Positions 35,433-44,890 are shown, numbered from the stretch's first letter. The stretch: DNA of 64,000 nt from Paraliobacillus sp044383835 (GCF_044383835.1 NZ_JBISEP010000008.1:1-64000), one strand, 5' to 3'. Notes: generated by a model from the sequence alone, not told the origin. A program made the numbers and translations.

Positions 35433-36866
35433 CTACTCACTATCAGCTAATGTTTCACCATCTGATGCAATAACACCTTGATACCAGTAAAAGCTTTTCT
35501 TGTTAATTCGTTCTAATGTTTTTATATCTGTGTCGTCTCGATCTATATATACAAGACCATAACGCTTACGGAAACCGCTGGAGGTACTTAGAAGATCCAT
35601 AAATGACCAAACCGCATATCCCCATACATCTACACCATCTTTCATTGCCAAATGCAATTGGTTCAGATGATCACGCAAGAATTGAATGCGCTCCTCGTCA
35701 TGTATTTCGTTGTTTTCCGTTAATTCATCAACCGTACCAAGTCCATTTTCCGTAATGATGATCGGGATTTCATAACGATCATATATATCGTTTAGCAAAT
35801 AACGAAAGCCTTCAGCGTCGATTTCCCAATCCCATCGCGTTTTATCCGTGTATGGATTCGCCGCTCCTTCGTATAAACCTGGAATATTTTCAAACTGCGT
35901 ATCATCATCTTCTCCATCATAATTTAATTTTAATTCCTTCTCCTCGATATGGGATGGAATGTACTTGACTACACGAGATTGGTAATAATTGATGCCTAAA
36001 AAATCAGGCTTTGCTGATTTTATACATTCCATGTCACCAGATTCAATCGTCGGTTCTACTCCTCGATGAATCATATAATTCCATACCGATTGCTTGTACG
36101 AACCTTTCATATATAAATCCATAAATAAATACGTTCTTAAATCATCTGCATGTTTTGCCGCTAAAATATCCGCAGGTTTAGGAGATGCAGGATAATTCGG
36201 AATAATACCTAAAGCTGGGCCAATTTTTGCGTTTGGATTTGCTTTTCGTAACCGATGAATCGCTTTGGAATGAGCTAATGTCATAATATGGTTCATTTCA
36301 AATTTCTGCTTTTCTAACGGGAGATTCTCATTAAACTCCATTAAATATGGCAATTGAAACATGTTACTCTGCTCATTAATCGTAATCCAATATTTTACGT
36401 CTTGACCAAAGTTGTCAAATAACACCTGGCAGTACTCCTCGAAATCTGGAATAACCTTTCTAGATGACCACCCTCCATATTCTTCTTGCAAGCATTGTGG
36501 CAGGTCAAAATGATAGATGGTAACGATAGGTTCTATCTCGTATTCTTTTAATTTCGTAATTAAATTGCTATAAAAGTCAATTCCTTCTTGATTGACCTCT
36601 CCTCTACCTTTTGGGAGGACACGTGGCCAGGAGATAGAAAATCGATAAGCTTTCAATCCTAATTCTTTCATCAGCTCCACATCTTTTTCCCAAAACTCAT
36701 AATGCCCTGATGCAACACTAGGATCTGCATATTTATGATTCATATTTTTCTCTACAACAGAGAGCGTTTTTCCATGTATAAGGTGTGCGCCCTCACATTG
36801 ATATGCTGATGTTCCTGCTGACCAAAGGAAGTCCTTTGGGAACGATGGCTTCCCTGAATAAAACAT
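35433..36866 (-). CDS. 6-phospho-beta-glucosidase, GH1 family (second type)
   Basis: 477 residues. The acid/base is Glu165 in TINEQSN and the nucleophile Glu373 in ITENGLG. The N-terminus FLWSAGTSAYQCEGA is of the GAN/LacG-like branch rather than the GGATAANQ branch seen at 15934 and 44923, so the preferred sugar may differ. It is the last gene of a four-gene PTS operon (EIIB, EIIC, EIIA, hydrolase), 17 bases behind the EIIA gene. The substrate should be the phosphorylated disaccharide produced by these EII proteins. TATAACCTCC-type complement gives a GGAGG site. Confidence 0.9.
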   Translation of the reverse strand: MFYSGKPSFPKDFLWSAGTSAYQCEGAHLIHGKTLSVVEKNMNHKYADPSVASGHYEFWEKDVELMKELGLKAYRFSISWPRVLPKGRGEVNQEGIDFYSNLITKLKEYEIEPIVTIYHFDLPQCLQEEYGGWSSRKVIPDFEEYCQVLFDNFGQDVKYWITINEQSNMFQLPYLMEFNENLPLEKQKFEMNHIMTLAHSKAIHRLRKANPNAKIGPALGIIPNYPASPKPADILAAKHADDLRTYLFMDLYMKGSYKQSVWNYMIHRGVEPTIESGDMECIKSAKPDFLGINYYQSRVVKYIPSHIEEKELKLNYDGEDDDTQFENIPGLYEGAANPYTDKTRWDWEIDAEGFRYLLNDIYDRYEIPIIITENGLGTVDELTENNEIHDEERIQFLRDHLNQLHLAMKDGVDVWGYAVWSFMDLLSTSSGFRKRYGLVYIDRDDTDIKTLERINKKSFYWYQGVIASDGETLADSE

Positions 36867-36883
36867 GCTATAACCTCCAATAA

Positions 36884-37231
36884 TTATTTGTTCTCAAGCT
36901 CCGAAATCCGTTGATCCAGCGAGCGAAAAACAGTTAACAAATTTTTTGCTGTTTGATGTTCACTAATTACAGTCATGAGATGATCTTGTGCATGAGTAAA
37001 TAATAAGGAAAATGGAATAACTTCTCCTCTGGCCTCACCTTGAATCGTTTCTGTTTGTGCCGTATGTGCCTCTGAAATATATTCTTTTGCTTGCGCCAAA
37101 TGTTCTTCTACAGCGGCAAAATCAAATGCTCCCATCCCAACCATTGCAGATTGTATTTGTTCACGTGCATTGCCTGCCGCTAAAATGATTTTCATCGCTG
37201 TTTCAAGCATTCGATTTGTTTCGTTTTCCAT
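36884..37231 (-). CDS. PTS lactose/cellobiose-type EIIA component
   Basis: 115 residues of the all-helical Lac EIIA family. The phosphorylated His is expected at His80 in LLFTHAQDHLMTV. The helix ending EIIA trimers has the usual acidic residues. It lies between EIIC (18 bases upstream) and the GH1 gene and belongs to the 38820-35433 operon. It is clearly a paralog of licA at 2577, with about one third identical residues by eye. Confidence 0.9.
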   Translation of the reverse strand: MENETNRMLETAMKIILAAGNAREQIQSAMVGMGAFDFAAVEEHLAQAKEYISEAHTAQTETIQGEARGEVIPFSLLFTHAQDHLMTVISEHQTAKNLLTVFRSLDQRISELENK

Positions 37232-37249
37232 TAATAACGCCTCCTACAA

Positions 37250-38482
37250 TTACTGATTAGCCTCTTCTTGAACTTTTTGGTTATCGTACACTTTAAAAAA
37301 TGGATACCAAATGATAAAAGATACTACTAAGAGGAGGGCTAACAAAATTAATCCTCTAAAATCGGTGTTAACTAAAAATGTGGAGATGCCAATCGGCAAA
37401 TACCATAGTTGTAAAACTTCAGATGGAATGGTAACCATGCCTAAGTTCATGACAAAATACGTAATAGCTGGCATAGCAATCCCATTTAACCACATTGGCA
37501 CCATCAAAATCGGATTAAATGCAATCGGTGAACCAAAAATCACTGGCTCGTTAATATTGAAAATGGACGGTGCAATCGTCACCCTACCCATCGCTTTTAA
37601 ATGGTTTGATTTTGCTAAGAATAGCATTAAAATGACTAATGGAAGGGTCGTCCCCATACCGCCAATCCAAATCCACCCCATCAAAGTTTCAAATACGTGA
37701 ATATTTTCTGGTTGCAATCCTTGACTGACCTGCACGGCATTTTCTTCAACTCCTGACACCCAAATCGGAAAAATAATCGGGTACAGTGCCCACGGGCTAA
37801 TGCCAAATGTATATAAAAACACACAAATAAAAGTAATAATAACAAAACCAGCAAAGCTATGACCAATTAAGTTTAAAGGCTCAAAAAGACTTATAATGCC
37901 ACTATATAAATCAAAATTCCATTGAAACGTAAATAACCAACCAGCTAATAGAATCAATGTAATTGGAATAATTGTGTCAAACCATACAATAATGAAATCT
38001 GGCAAGGAACTAGAACTTTTAAAAAATGAAAACTTACTAAATTGATAGAACACAACACCAACTAACAACCCTACAAACAAAGATACAAACATCCCGTTTG
38101 CTCCTAATCGTTCAAAAGCAAAGGAAATTGCACCTTCATCGGTAAACTCTGGTGACAGTAACATAAGAAACATTGCTGCCCCTGTTAGCCCTGCAACCAG
38201 CCTGCGATCATTTTTCTTTAATTTATCCATAATATAATATGGTGTTAAAAATGCAATGAACAAACTCATAAGCCCGAATGAAAAATCACTGATTGGCTGC
38301 AAATTAGGCATTCCGGAAATATACTCATTTAAAATAGAGATAAGCGTAATAAGTGATCCTACCAAAATAAGTGGTAGAACACCCATAATTGATTCCTGAA
38401 TAGCTGATACCCAAGGATTACGCGTGATTTTATTCATTTTAGGTGCAAATGACTCATTCATCCACTGAATAAACTTTTTCAT
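37250..38482 (-). CDS. PTS cellobiose-type EIIC permease
   Basis: 410 residues with about ten membrane helices. NPWVSAIQESIMGVLPLILVG is the usual beginning and APSIFNINEPVIFGSPIAFN holds the conserved NEP sugar-site motif. It belongs to the Lac/cellobiose EIIC family and pairs with the EIIB at 38512 and EIIA at 36884. It is nearer the standard length than LicC at 4572. GH1 rather than GH4 processing indicates that the two systems use different hydrolysis chemistry. Confidence 0.9.
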   Translation of the reverse strand: MKKFIQWMNESFAPKMNKITRNPWVSAIQESIMGVLPLILVGSLITLISILNEYISGMPNLQPISDFSFGLMSLFIAFLTPYYIMDKLKKNDRRLVAGLTGAAMFLMLLSPEFTDEGAISFAFERLGANGMFVSLFVGLLVGVVFYQFSKFSFFKSSSSLPDFIIVWFDTIIPITLILLAGWLFTFQWNFDLYSGIISLFEPLNLIGHSFAGFVIITFICVFLYTFGISPWALYPIIFPIWVSGVEENAVQVSQGLQPENIHVFETLMGWIWIGGMGTTLPLVILMLFLAKSNHLKAMGRVTIAPSIFNINEPVIFGSPIAFNPILMVPMWLNGIAMPAITYFVMNLGMVTIPSEVLQLWYLPIGISTFLVNTDFRGLILLALLLVVSFIIWYPFFKVYDNQKVQEEANQ

Positions 38483-38511
38483 TATCTTTCACCCTCTGTT
38501 CGTATTTTTTA

Positions 38512-38820
38512 TTAACTCAATTGCTCTAAAATCATGTCCAATCCTTTTTCCCCATCTAGCAAACCATAGGTAGATTGGTCAATTAAGGTACAAGGAATAT
38601 TACTACCTTCTAATTGCTTTTCAATATCCTCCCGTACATAACTAAGATGTGGAGCAATGAGTACAACGTCAATTTGATCCATATATTCTCTTAACTCGGA
38701 CTCTCCTCTAGCAATTACCTCTATTTCCATGCTTCGCTTCTTAGCTGCTTTTCGAATATTTTGCGCCAAGAATCCACTGGATGCCCCACCACTACAAATT
38801 AAAAGTGCTGTTTGTTTCAT
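38512..38820 (-). CDS. PTS cellobiose-type EIIB component
   Basis: 102 residues from the ATG at 38820, which has GAGGAGGATC before it. The frame runs 21 codons further upstream with basic, unlikely sequence. The phosphocysteine is Cys9 in LLICSGGASSG. VVLIAPHLSYVREDIEKQL is the usual second motif. It is the first gene of the third PTS operon and faces away from the LicR-like activator gene, 156 bases apart, so operators for both should lie in that gap. Confidence 0.9.
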   Translation of the reverse strand: MKQTALLICSGGASSGFLAQNIRKAAKKRSMEIEVIARGESELREYMDQIDVVLIAPHLSYVREDIEKQLEGSNIPCTLIDQSTYGLLDGEKGLDMILEQLS

Positions 38821-38976
38821 TTTAGATCCTCCTCGTTTTGTTGTTATACGCTTATTATTACGTGTTCTCTTTCTTTTTACCAATCAAGCATTTGCCTAAG
38901 GGTAGGCAACATCACGATTATTAAAAAACGAATAAATGAGCTAAAATAGAATAGAAAGAAATAGGAGGGGTTCGGA

Positions 38977-40917
38977 TTGAGTAAATCAAAGAGGGAAGTA
39001 CTTGTTCATTATTTACAGCAGCAACAAGATTGGGTGAACACAACAACACTTACCGAGTTATTAGGTGTCTCCCCAAGAACGTTGAGAAATTATATTTCAC
39101 AAGTGAATAAGGCTTCACCCAAAAAAATCATTGAATCCTCTCACCTCGGTTATCGTTGGACTGGCGTGAAAAAAGAGTCTGAAAAGATGAAGAAAACGTA
39201 TCATTCATTTATGAAAACGCCATCACAACGGATGTATTACCTGTTACAACAGCTTGTACTGCAATCAGAGGGACTGGATGTATTCGATTTAAGTGATGAG
39301 CTGGATGTTAGTGTCCCTACAATAGAAAAAGACCTTCAACACAGTAGGTCTATATTAAAAAATTTTGACTTGCAACTTTTGCGTCATAAAGATCAATTGA
39401 CGTTAACGGGATTGGAGCGTAATAAGCGAAAGTTAATGAGTGCAATTTATTTTAAAGAATATAATACAACCTTCTACAATATCGTCGATTTAGAGGAAAG
39501 CTTTGGTTATGATTTGCATACGTTTAGAGACAAACTGTTACGCATTTTAAATCACCATGGGTTAGATATTAACGAATACACGATAGGTAATATCCTTTAT
39601 CATATCGTCATTTCAATTGAACGTATGAAAGATGAACAATTCATCGAGAAATACAGCTATGAATTAGATAACTCTATTCTAGCCAATAGCGCAACAGATG
39701 AGGTCAAACAGTTGATTGAAAGCTATTTTCAGGTGTCCTTACGCACTTCAGAAATGAACTATTTACAATCTTTATTAGCAAGTAAAACAACAATACATCT
39801 GCAAGACAACACATCTTCTCACACAAATAGTTTTATTGACGAAAAATATATCGCTTTGGTGGAAAAACTAATCGCTAGAGTAAATGAAAGCTATCTCGTT
39901 GATTTAAATGATGCGGAGTTTATAACTAAATTTGCCTTGCATATAAAAAATATGACAGTAAGATCAGCTAGTGGATTTTTATCAAAAAATCCTTTGACTC
40001 AAACGATAAAAACATCTTCACCACTAATTTACGACCTTGCCGTTTTTATATCTAACATCATTATGGAAGAAGAAAACTTGCAATTTGCAGAGGATGAAAT
40101 TACGTATATCGCCTTACATGTTGGGAGTTGTTTAGAATTAAAGCAGCATACGAGTACCAAAATAAAAGCGATTCTAGTTTCTCCAGAATACTATGATGTA
40201 CATCTAGAAATAAAACAGAAATTACTAACACATGTTGGAAATCAGTTAGTCATTGAGCAGGTTATTACACAAATAGATCATAAATTAGAAACATTAGCGG
40301 AAGATATGGAAGCGGATATAATGATTACAACGCTTCCCCTATCCCTTTCTATTGAAAATCCTATTGTTACGATTAGCCCTTTTGTTTCTGAAAAAGATGT
40401 GAAAAAAATCAATCAAGAAGTAGATCGGGTTAAACAAATGAAAGCAAACACGAAAATAAAACAGCAGCTATTTGCACTATTTGATGAACGACTATTTATT
40501 CGTGGTAAATCATTTGCCAATGAAACAGAAGTAATCACCTATTTAGGGGGGAAATTCCTACAATATGAAATTGTGCCAAACAGCTTTATTAAAGATGTGA
40601 TGAAGCGTGAAAGCATGTCATCAACGGCATTTAATAATATAGTCGCTGTCCCACATGCCATGAACATGAATGCTTTTCAAACAGCTATCGCTATCTTAAT
40701 TCCCGAACAACCAATTTCATGGGGTGCAAATGATAATATTCGAATTGTTTCTATGATCGCTATGAGTCAAAAAGAAAGAAAGGTTTACCGCGAAATATAT
40801 GATGCATATATTAAAGTGTTAACAGATCCAAAAAATGTTTCCATCTTATCAAAGGCGCCAAACTTTCAAACGTTTATTGATCAATTATCTAATTTATTAA
40901 TGAAAAACCAAGATTGA
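38977..40917 (+). CDS. licR: LicR-type PRD activator with PTS EIIA domain
   Basis: 646 residues beginning with TTG, preceded by AGGAGGGG. Two helix-turn-helix units occupy the first 150 (TLTELLGVSPRTLRNYISQV; VFDLSDELDVSVPTIEKDL), then two PRDs (about 190-400), an EIIB-like segment with ITTLPLSLSI, and a C-terminal EIIA of the mannitol/fructose kind with His560 in VAVPHAMN. Such MtlR/LicR proteins activate PTS operons when properly phosphorylated. It is divergent from the EIIB-EIIC-EIIA-GH1 operon and is its likely activator. The usual Cys of the EIIB-like part is not evident. Confidence 0.88.
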   Translation: MSKSKREVLVHYLQQQQDWVNTTTLTELLGVSPRTLRNYISQVNKASPKKIIESSHLGYRWTGVKKESEKMKKTYHSFMKTPSQRMYYLLQQLVLQSEGLDVFDLSDELDVSVPTIEKDLQHSRSILKNFDLQLLRHKDQLTLTGLERNKRKLMSAIYFKEYNTTFYNIVDLEESFGYDLHTFRDKLLRILNHHGLDINEYTIGNILYHIVISIERMKDEQFIEKYSYELDNSILANSATDEVKQLIESYFQVSLRTSEMNYLQSLLASKTTIHLQDNTSSHTNSFIDEKYIALVEKLIARVNESYLVDLNDAEFITKFALHIKNMTVRSASGFLSKNPLTQTIKTSSPLIYDLAVFISNIIMEEENLQFAEDEITYIALHVGSCLELKQHTSTKIKAILVSPEYYDVHLEIKQKLLTHVGNQLVIEQVITQIDHKLETLAEDMEADIMITTLPLSLSIENPIVTISPFVSEKDVKKINQEVDRVKQMKANTKIKQQLFALFDERLFIRGKSFANETEVITYLGGKFLQYEIVPNSFIKDVMKRESMSSTAFNNIVAVPHAMNMNAFQTAIAILIPEQPISWGANDNIRIVSMIAMSQKERKVYREIYDAYIKVLTDPKNVSILSKAPNFQTFIDQLSNLLMKNQD

Positions 40918-41210
40918 TATACAATGATATCATCAAACATACTCATGTCATCCGTTTTCTGTAAGATTTTTATCCTGGATATAAGATCTCACTTCAAGAT
41001 TGGGAAAATCGATCTGGACAAGTCTAAGTGAGAGATGCACCTAAATCCTCTTTCATAAGAAGACTTTAGATTTACCTTTGGGCTACTAACGATCCGTCGA
41101 CAATGGGAGATAATCCGTGCTGCTGGAATATCCATTTTACTTAGAAAGCTATTGTTTTCTTCTTATCCTATAGAAACTCACTAGCTGTGCATTAAATTTT
41201 TAAGTAAAAG
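40918..41210. other. Intergenic region
   Basis: About 290 bases after licR. Minus-strand translation gives short protein-like pieces with many stops, nothing I can name. It may be the outer part of the broken lipase locus or an IS scar. Confidence 0.35.
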
Positions 41211-41278
41211 ACCCAAAAGTTAGAGTTTTGATTATGCAGCTGATTGGCTGGATAATCAAAACTCTAACTTTTACGGGT
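41211..41278. repeat. 68-bp palindromic element (MITE-like)
   Basis: Perfect 21-bp arms at 41215-41235 and 41252-41272 (AAAAGTTAGAGTTTTGATTA and its inverse) enclose a 16-base loop with its own CAGC/GCTG. Outside the arms are ACCC and GGGT. It abuts the truncated 3' end of the lipase-like gene. A diverged arm is found at 25635. It is probably an IS-derived palindrome or a very small MITE and might also act as a terminator. Confidence 0.7.
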
Positions 41279-41284
41279 AACCAC

Positions 41285-41689
41285 CTATGCTTTTATTTGC
41301 TCTTCTGTTAAACCTGAACCCGCAGCTCCATAAGTAATAGCATCCAAGCCTAATAAAACTGCCACATAAATAGCTTCTGCTCCACCTAAAGAATGACCAG
41401 TAGTCGATATATTATATCCTGAGTACTTTAATTGAACTTCTTTAGCGTAATTTAATGCTGATTGAAATGCTCCTTCAGAATGTTTTTCATTTTTAGCTAT
41501 TTCACGAAAATTTGTTTTCCAATCTTTCCAAGTCTTAGTTCCAGCATAAGCAATAGTTAGATCTTTTTTTATAATCGATTCAGGATAGCCAGAAATTTAT
41601 TTTAATTTATCATTTCCTATATTTTTATGCTTTGAGTCCAAGAGATAAACATTAAAACTAAGATCTTTGTATGTTAATTTAGATGCCAT
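41285..41689 (-). pseudogene. Lipase-fold (class 3-like) protein, copy 1, truncated
   Basis: The frame starts with ATG overlapping the previous stop (TAATG) and reads MASKLTYKDLSFNVY, meets a TAA after 30 codons, then continues ISGYPESIIKKDLTIAYAGT and TGHSLGGAEAIYVAVLLGLD. GHSLGG is the nucleophile elbow of serine lipases, and AYAGT is the usual strand before it. The end comes at 41285, 7 bases before the palindromic element, so the catalytic Asp/His part is gone. Such domains occur in secreted polymorphic toxins and in phospholipase-like proteins. Confidence 0.72.
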
Positions 41690-42087
41690 TATACTTCTCC
41701 CCCTTTACCATTAGAATAGGTAACCTTTACGTTTTTCGTAGTTTTACCTTTAGATTGAACACTATTTTTATCAACAACTTTAAAACTCATTATATTTTTA
41801 TCGCCTTTAGAATAGGAGTAACGAAACTCTGCTTTTTTACCATTCATGTTAATCAAATTAATAGTCATGAAATATCCTCCAACCAACTCTTCATAAGTAG
41901 TGTTCTTAAATTCCACAGCCTTTATATTTTCAAAAGTATTTTTTAACGCTTCCACAGACATCCTTTCCGCTTCAATCTTTTCCTCTTCCTTATGTTCTGC
42001 TTTTTTATCCATATACACTTTCCCTCCCACTCCAATTATTAAAATAATCAATAAAACACCAATAATCGTACTGCTCTTTTTCTTCAT
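41689..42087 (-). CDS. DUF1433-like membrane-anchored protein, copy 1
   Basis: 132 residues: an N-terminal membrane helix (STIIGVLLIILIIGVGGKVY), a charged linker rich in Lys and Glu, and an outer beta-rich domain ending KVTYSNGKGGEV. It looks like DUF1433, small membrane proteins often placed beside lipase-like genes. The stop overlaps the start of the lipase-like gene. Identity with copy 2 is near total for the first 45 residues and low afterwards, suggesting diversifying change in the outer domain, as expected for an immunity or specificity partner. That role is inference. Confidence 0.6.
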   Translation of the reverse strand: MKKKSSTIIGVLLIILIIGVGGKVYMDKKAEHKEEEKIEAERMSVEALKNTFENIKAVEFKNTTYEELVGGYFMTINLINMNGKKAEFRYSYSKGDKNIMSFKVVDKNSVQSKGKTTKNVKVTYSNGKGGEV

Positions 42088-42245
42088 ATCACTAGTCCTT
42101 TCTTTATTTTATCTAGGATAAATCGCATTAAAATTTCTGTTGTTTCACTATCTTTTATGTTCTATTTATTAAGCTACTTTACTTACGTGAAAAATGTTCA
42201 GAATATTTAGTTTATTTTTTGTTAAAATGCTTTAGGTTTATGCCG
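42088..42245. repeat. Direct repeat unit A of the lipase cassette array
   Basis: About 158 bases nearly identical to 42873-43030. Both include CACTAGTCCTTTCTTTATTT, the TTCTGTTGTTTCA and TTCAGAATATTTAGTTT stretches and the end of the truncated lipase frame. Each carries the ribosome site of the following membrane protein gene. This shows a tandem duplication of roughly 785 bp. Confidence 0.85.
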
Positions 42246-42477
42246 GATATGCAATCACAATTTCTGACGTATCTACTTGACCATTATTCACTGGAGCAAC
42301 AGCCATTGCTTGCATACCGTTATCAGTGTTGTTTTCAACCCGTATAACTTCATATCTCTTCCCTTCAATCTTAATCTTTTTCCCGTCTTTAATCGAAGGT
42401 TCATAGTTTTTATACTTTTTATCCACCCTATATACCGTTCCACTAACTTTATTGTATCCTACTATTGTTAATGACAC
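42238..42477 (-). pseudogene. Lipase-fold protein N-terminal fragment, copy 2
   Basis: 79 codons starting with GTG that overlaps the preceding TAG stop. It reads MSLTIVGYNKVSGTVYRVD to NNGQVDTSEIVIAYPA and stops. In copy 3 the same place reads VDTSEIVVAYAGIN, showing that one base was lost in AYAG. The rest of the lipase, including GHSLGG, is absent. The N-terminal part differs from that of copy 1, so the cassettes carried different variants. Confidence 0.65.
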
Positions 42478-42872
42478 TAAACTTCACCCTTTTTTTGGTT
42501 TGAATAAATTACGTGTACCTTATTTGTTGTCACCCCATCTATTTGGACCTCTTCATTCTCTATCACACTACTTTCAATTTTTTCTTTTCCTTGCACGTAA
42601 ATATACATAAAATGAACAAATTCATTTTTATGGTTAGTCATTTTTACTATGAATGTGTATGAGCCAGTTATTTCATTATATTCACTTTCATTAAATTCAA
42701 TAGATTTTATATCTTGAAACTCCTTTTTTAAAGCCTTCACAGACATCCTTTCCGCTTCAATCTTTTCCGCTTCCTTATGTTCTGCTTTTTTATCCATAAA
42801 CACTTTCCCTCCCACTCCAATTATTAAAATAATCAATAAAATACCAATAATGATGCTGCTCTTTTCCTTCAT
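42477..42872 (-). CDS. DUF1433-like membrane-anchored protein, copy 2
   Basis: 131 residues with the same plan as copy 1: membrane helix SSIIIGILLIILIIGVGGKV, linker HKEAEKIEAERMSVKALK, then an outer domain ending KVHVIYSNQKKGEV. The first third is almost identical to copy 1 and the outer domain strongly diverged. The stop overlaps the GTG of the lipase fragment, so each cassette is membrane protein then lipase. It appears intact although its partner is broken. Confidence 0.6.
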   Translation of the reverse strand: MKEKSSIIIGILLIILIIGVGGKVFMDKKAEHKEAEKIEAERMSVKALKKEFQDIKSIEFNESEYNEITGSYTFIVKMTNHKNEFVHFMYIYVQGKEKIESSVIENEEVQIDGVTTNKVHVIYSNQKKGEV

Positions 42873-43030
42873 ATCACTAGTCCTTTCTTTATTTTATGTA
42901 GGATAAATCGCATTCAAATTTCTGTTGTTTCAGTATCTTTTATGTTCTATTTATTAAGCTACTTTACTTATGTGAAAATGTTCAGAATATTTAGTTTGTT
43001 TTTCGTTAAAATGCTTTAGGTTTATGCCGG
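42873..43030. repeat. Direct repeat unit B of the lipase cassette array
   Basis: Second copy of the 158-base unit described at 42088, with a handful of substitutions (for example TATGTAGG for TATCTAGG and CAGTATC for CACTATC). Confidence 0.85.
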
Positions 43031-43225
43031 CATACGCAACCACAATTTCTGACGTATCTACTTAACCATTATTCACTGGAACAACAGCCATTGCTTGCGC
43101 CCCCTCAGCAGATTTGTCTTCAGTTTTGGGGAATTAATATTTTTTACCTTCAACGCTCCTTACCTCTCCAATTTCTGAATAGTTGTGATTTTATATTTTT
43201 GATCTAAACGGTATATATAATCGAA
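43020..43225 (-). pseudogene. Lipase-fold protein remnant, copy 3
   Basis: Minus-strand frames give YRLDQKYKITT and QAMAVVPVNNG, a TAA, then VDTSEIVVAYAGIN. These match copy 2 (YRVDKKYKNYE; QAMAVAPVNNGQVDTSEIV) with several frame changes and stops. It is the outermost, most decayed member of the array, and its own membrane-protein gene is not found. Confidence 0.6.
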
Positions 43226-43244
43226 AGGAGATGAAAATAAGTCG

Positions 43245-43925
43245 TATCCGATTTGAGAATAAGTATATCACTGTTTAAGAACTTCATCAGAATGAGGGGA
43301 AAGCAATTGTTTACTTTATGAAAGTGGCTGGATTACGCTGTTAAGAAGAAGCAATATAATTGCTCTACACCTCAACATGCTGCAGACAATATATTAAATT
43401 GTGCATTTACAGTCGATAACCAAATGAAAAATGGGTAATGGACGTTACAGAATTTAAGTATGCTCAGTCATAAAAGACTTATTTAAGTGCGATTCATAAT
43501 CTTTAGGACGATCCATTATCAGTTATGTTCTAGGACACTCCAATAATAGTGAGCTTGTTTTCAAGCCATGGTACTATCGAATGAAGAACATCCTTTTATC
43601 CATAGCGACCGTGAATTCCATATACCTCCAAAGGGTCAAACGCAAGATAGAAGTAGCTGAAATGACACAAAGCATGTCACGAATTGGTCGGTGTATTGAT
43701 AATGGAACAATGGAATCTTTTTTGGGCACACTGAAATGCGAGAAGTATTATTTACATAAATATAAGCCATTTAAAAAATGTACTACCGCGATAGAGGAGT
43801 AAAATCATATTTATAATCATGAAAGATAGAAAAAAACGATTAAGCGGCCTCAGCCCTTTGGAATATAGAGCTAAAGCCGCTTAAATCAATTTAATTATTT
43901 CCACTGTCTACTTGACAGGGTCAGA
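43245..43925 (+). mobile_element. IS3-family (IS150-like) transposase remnant
   Basis: Plus-strand frames contain pieces of the rve integrase: HAADNILNCAFTVDNQMKNG, WTDVTEFKYAQS-like WRTLQNLSML region, then an open part 43581-43802 with AEMTQSMSRIGRCIDNGTME and FLGTLKCEKYYLHKYKPFK, and finally KKRLSGLSPLEYRAKAA. GTMESFLGTLK covers the catalytic Glu. Many stops and frame changes interrupt it. CTGTCTACTTGACAGGGTCA at about 43901-43920 looks like the right IS end. The left end is not clear. Confidence 0.78.
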
Positions 43926-44179
43926 CCAAATCATATGTCTAGACTATTTGACGTTTACCAAAAGAGATCTAGAAAATAATAACTTCCTAGATCTTCATTT
44001 TTATTTTTTTACTATCAACAATAGTGATTAACAAAAAACGCTATCTAAAACCTAATCCAATCATATTAGTTCTAGTTATTATAGAACAGCTTCAACCATC
44101 TGGTTCATACTAGATATTTTGATTACTTACTCCTTTATTAATCTCCAAACTGCATCGTTTTGTAGCTTAGAATAGATTC
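43926..44179. other. Intergenic region with terminator
   Basis: About 250 bases between the IS3 remnant and the NagB-like gene. It contains the hairpin at 43964 and otherwise AT-rich sequence with no gene. Confidence 0.45.
43964..44008 (+). terminator. Terminator-like hairpin
   Basis: AGATCTAG and CTAGATCT pair around a 14-base loop and are followed by TCATTTTTATTTTTT on the plus strand. What it terminates is unclear, since the only plus-strand frame nearby is the dead transposase. Confidence 0.55.
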
Positions 44180-44890
44180 TTATAACTTACTAGCTGCATC
44201 AGCATCAATAATTAAAGTTAAATTTGGATGTAGCATTAATATACTAGCAGGTATCTCCTCATCTACAGGGCCATCTAACAGTCGTTTAATAATATCCGAT
44301 TTTTCTTTTCCAGTTGCTATCATTATTAAATTTTGGATAGCCATTATGCTTTTAGGACCCATTGTTAAATAATAATCTGGAAGATGCGACTCTATATAAT
44401 CAAACTCCGGCAAAATGTGTTTTTTTGATTTCTCTTTAATTGTAACTTTAGAAGTCATATCGCCAAATTTAGTTGTTCCAGGTAAATTTCCGCAATAATG
44501 CCCATCAGATCCAACACCTAAAAGAACGACATCTAATCCTCCATCTTTTTTTATAATCTCATCATACTTTGAATAATTATATTGATCTAATACATGAATA
44601 TTCTCTCTACTTATATTAGCAGGAGTCAAATACAATTCTCGCAATTTAGAAATTGTTACGCCTTCTCTATCCTCTTGTCTATAAGGAACTTCATCAAAAT
44701 TATAATAGTGAACATTTGAAAAATATAATTTATTTTTAACTTGTGGAATTAACGTATTATATGTTCCTACCGGAGAGCTTCCAGCAGTGATCGCCATATT
44801 TACACGCCTGTCTTGGTACATATACCCTAATAAATGTTGTGCTGCTATATTACTCATTTCTTTTTCATCTTTAGCTATAATTAATCGCAT
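44180..44890 (-). CDS. NagB-like glucosamine-6-phosphate deaminase/isomerase family protein
   Basis: 236 residues of the NagB/RpiA/6-phosphogluconolactonase fold. ITAGSSPVGTYNTL is the phosphate-binding loop, NFDEVPY the catalytic-base segment (Asp in FDE) and LLGVGSDGHYCGNLPG the substrate loop, where the canonical GxDGHIAFNEPG differs slightly. It is closer to the shorter NagB relatives found in Bacilli PTS operons than to true NagB. It is last in the fourth PTS operon, 32 bases after the GH1 gene, suggesting that one sugar of the imported disaccharide is an amino sugar or needs isomerisation. Confidence 0.8.
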   Translation of the reverse strand: MRLIIAKDEKEMSNIAAQHLLGYMYQDRRVNMAITAGSSPVGTYNTLIPQVKNKLYFSNVHYYNFDEVPYRQEDREGVTISKLRELYLTPANISRENIHVLDQYNYSKYDEIIKKDGGLDVVLLGVGSDGHYCGNLPGTTKFGDMTSKVTIKEKSKKHILPEFDYIESHLPDYYLTMGPKSIMAIQNLIMIATGKEKSDIIKRLLDGPVDEEIPASILMLHPNLTLIIDADAASKL

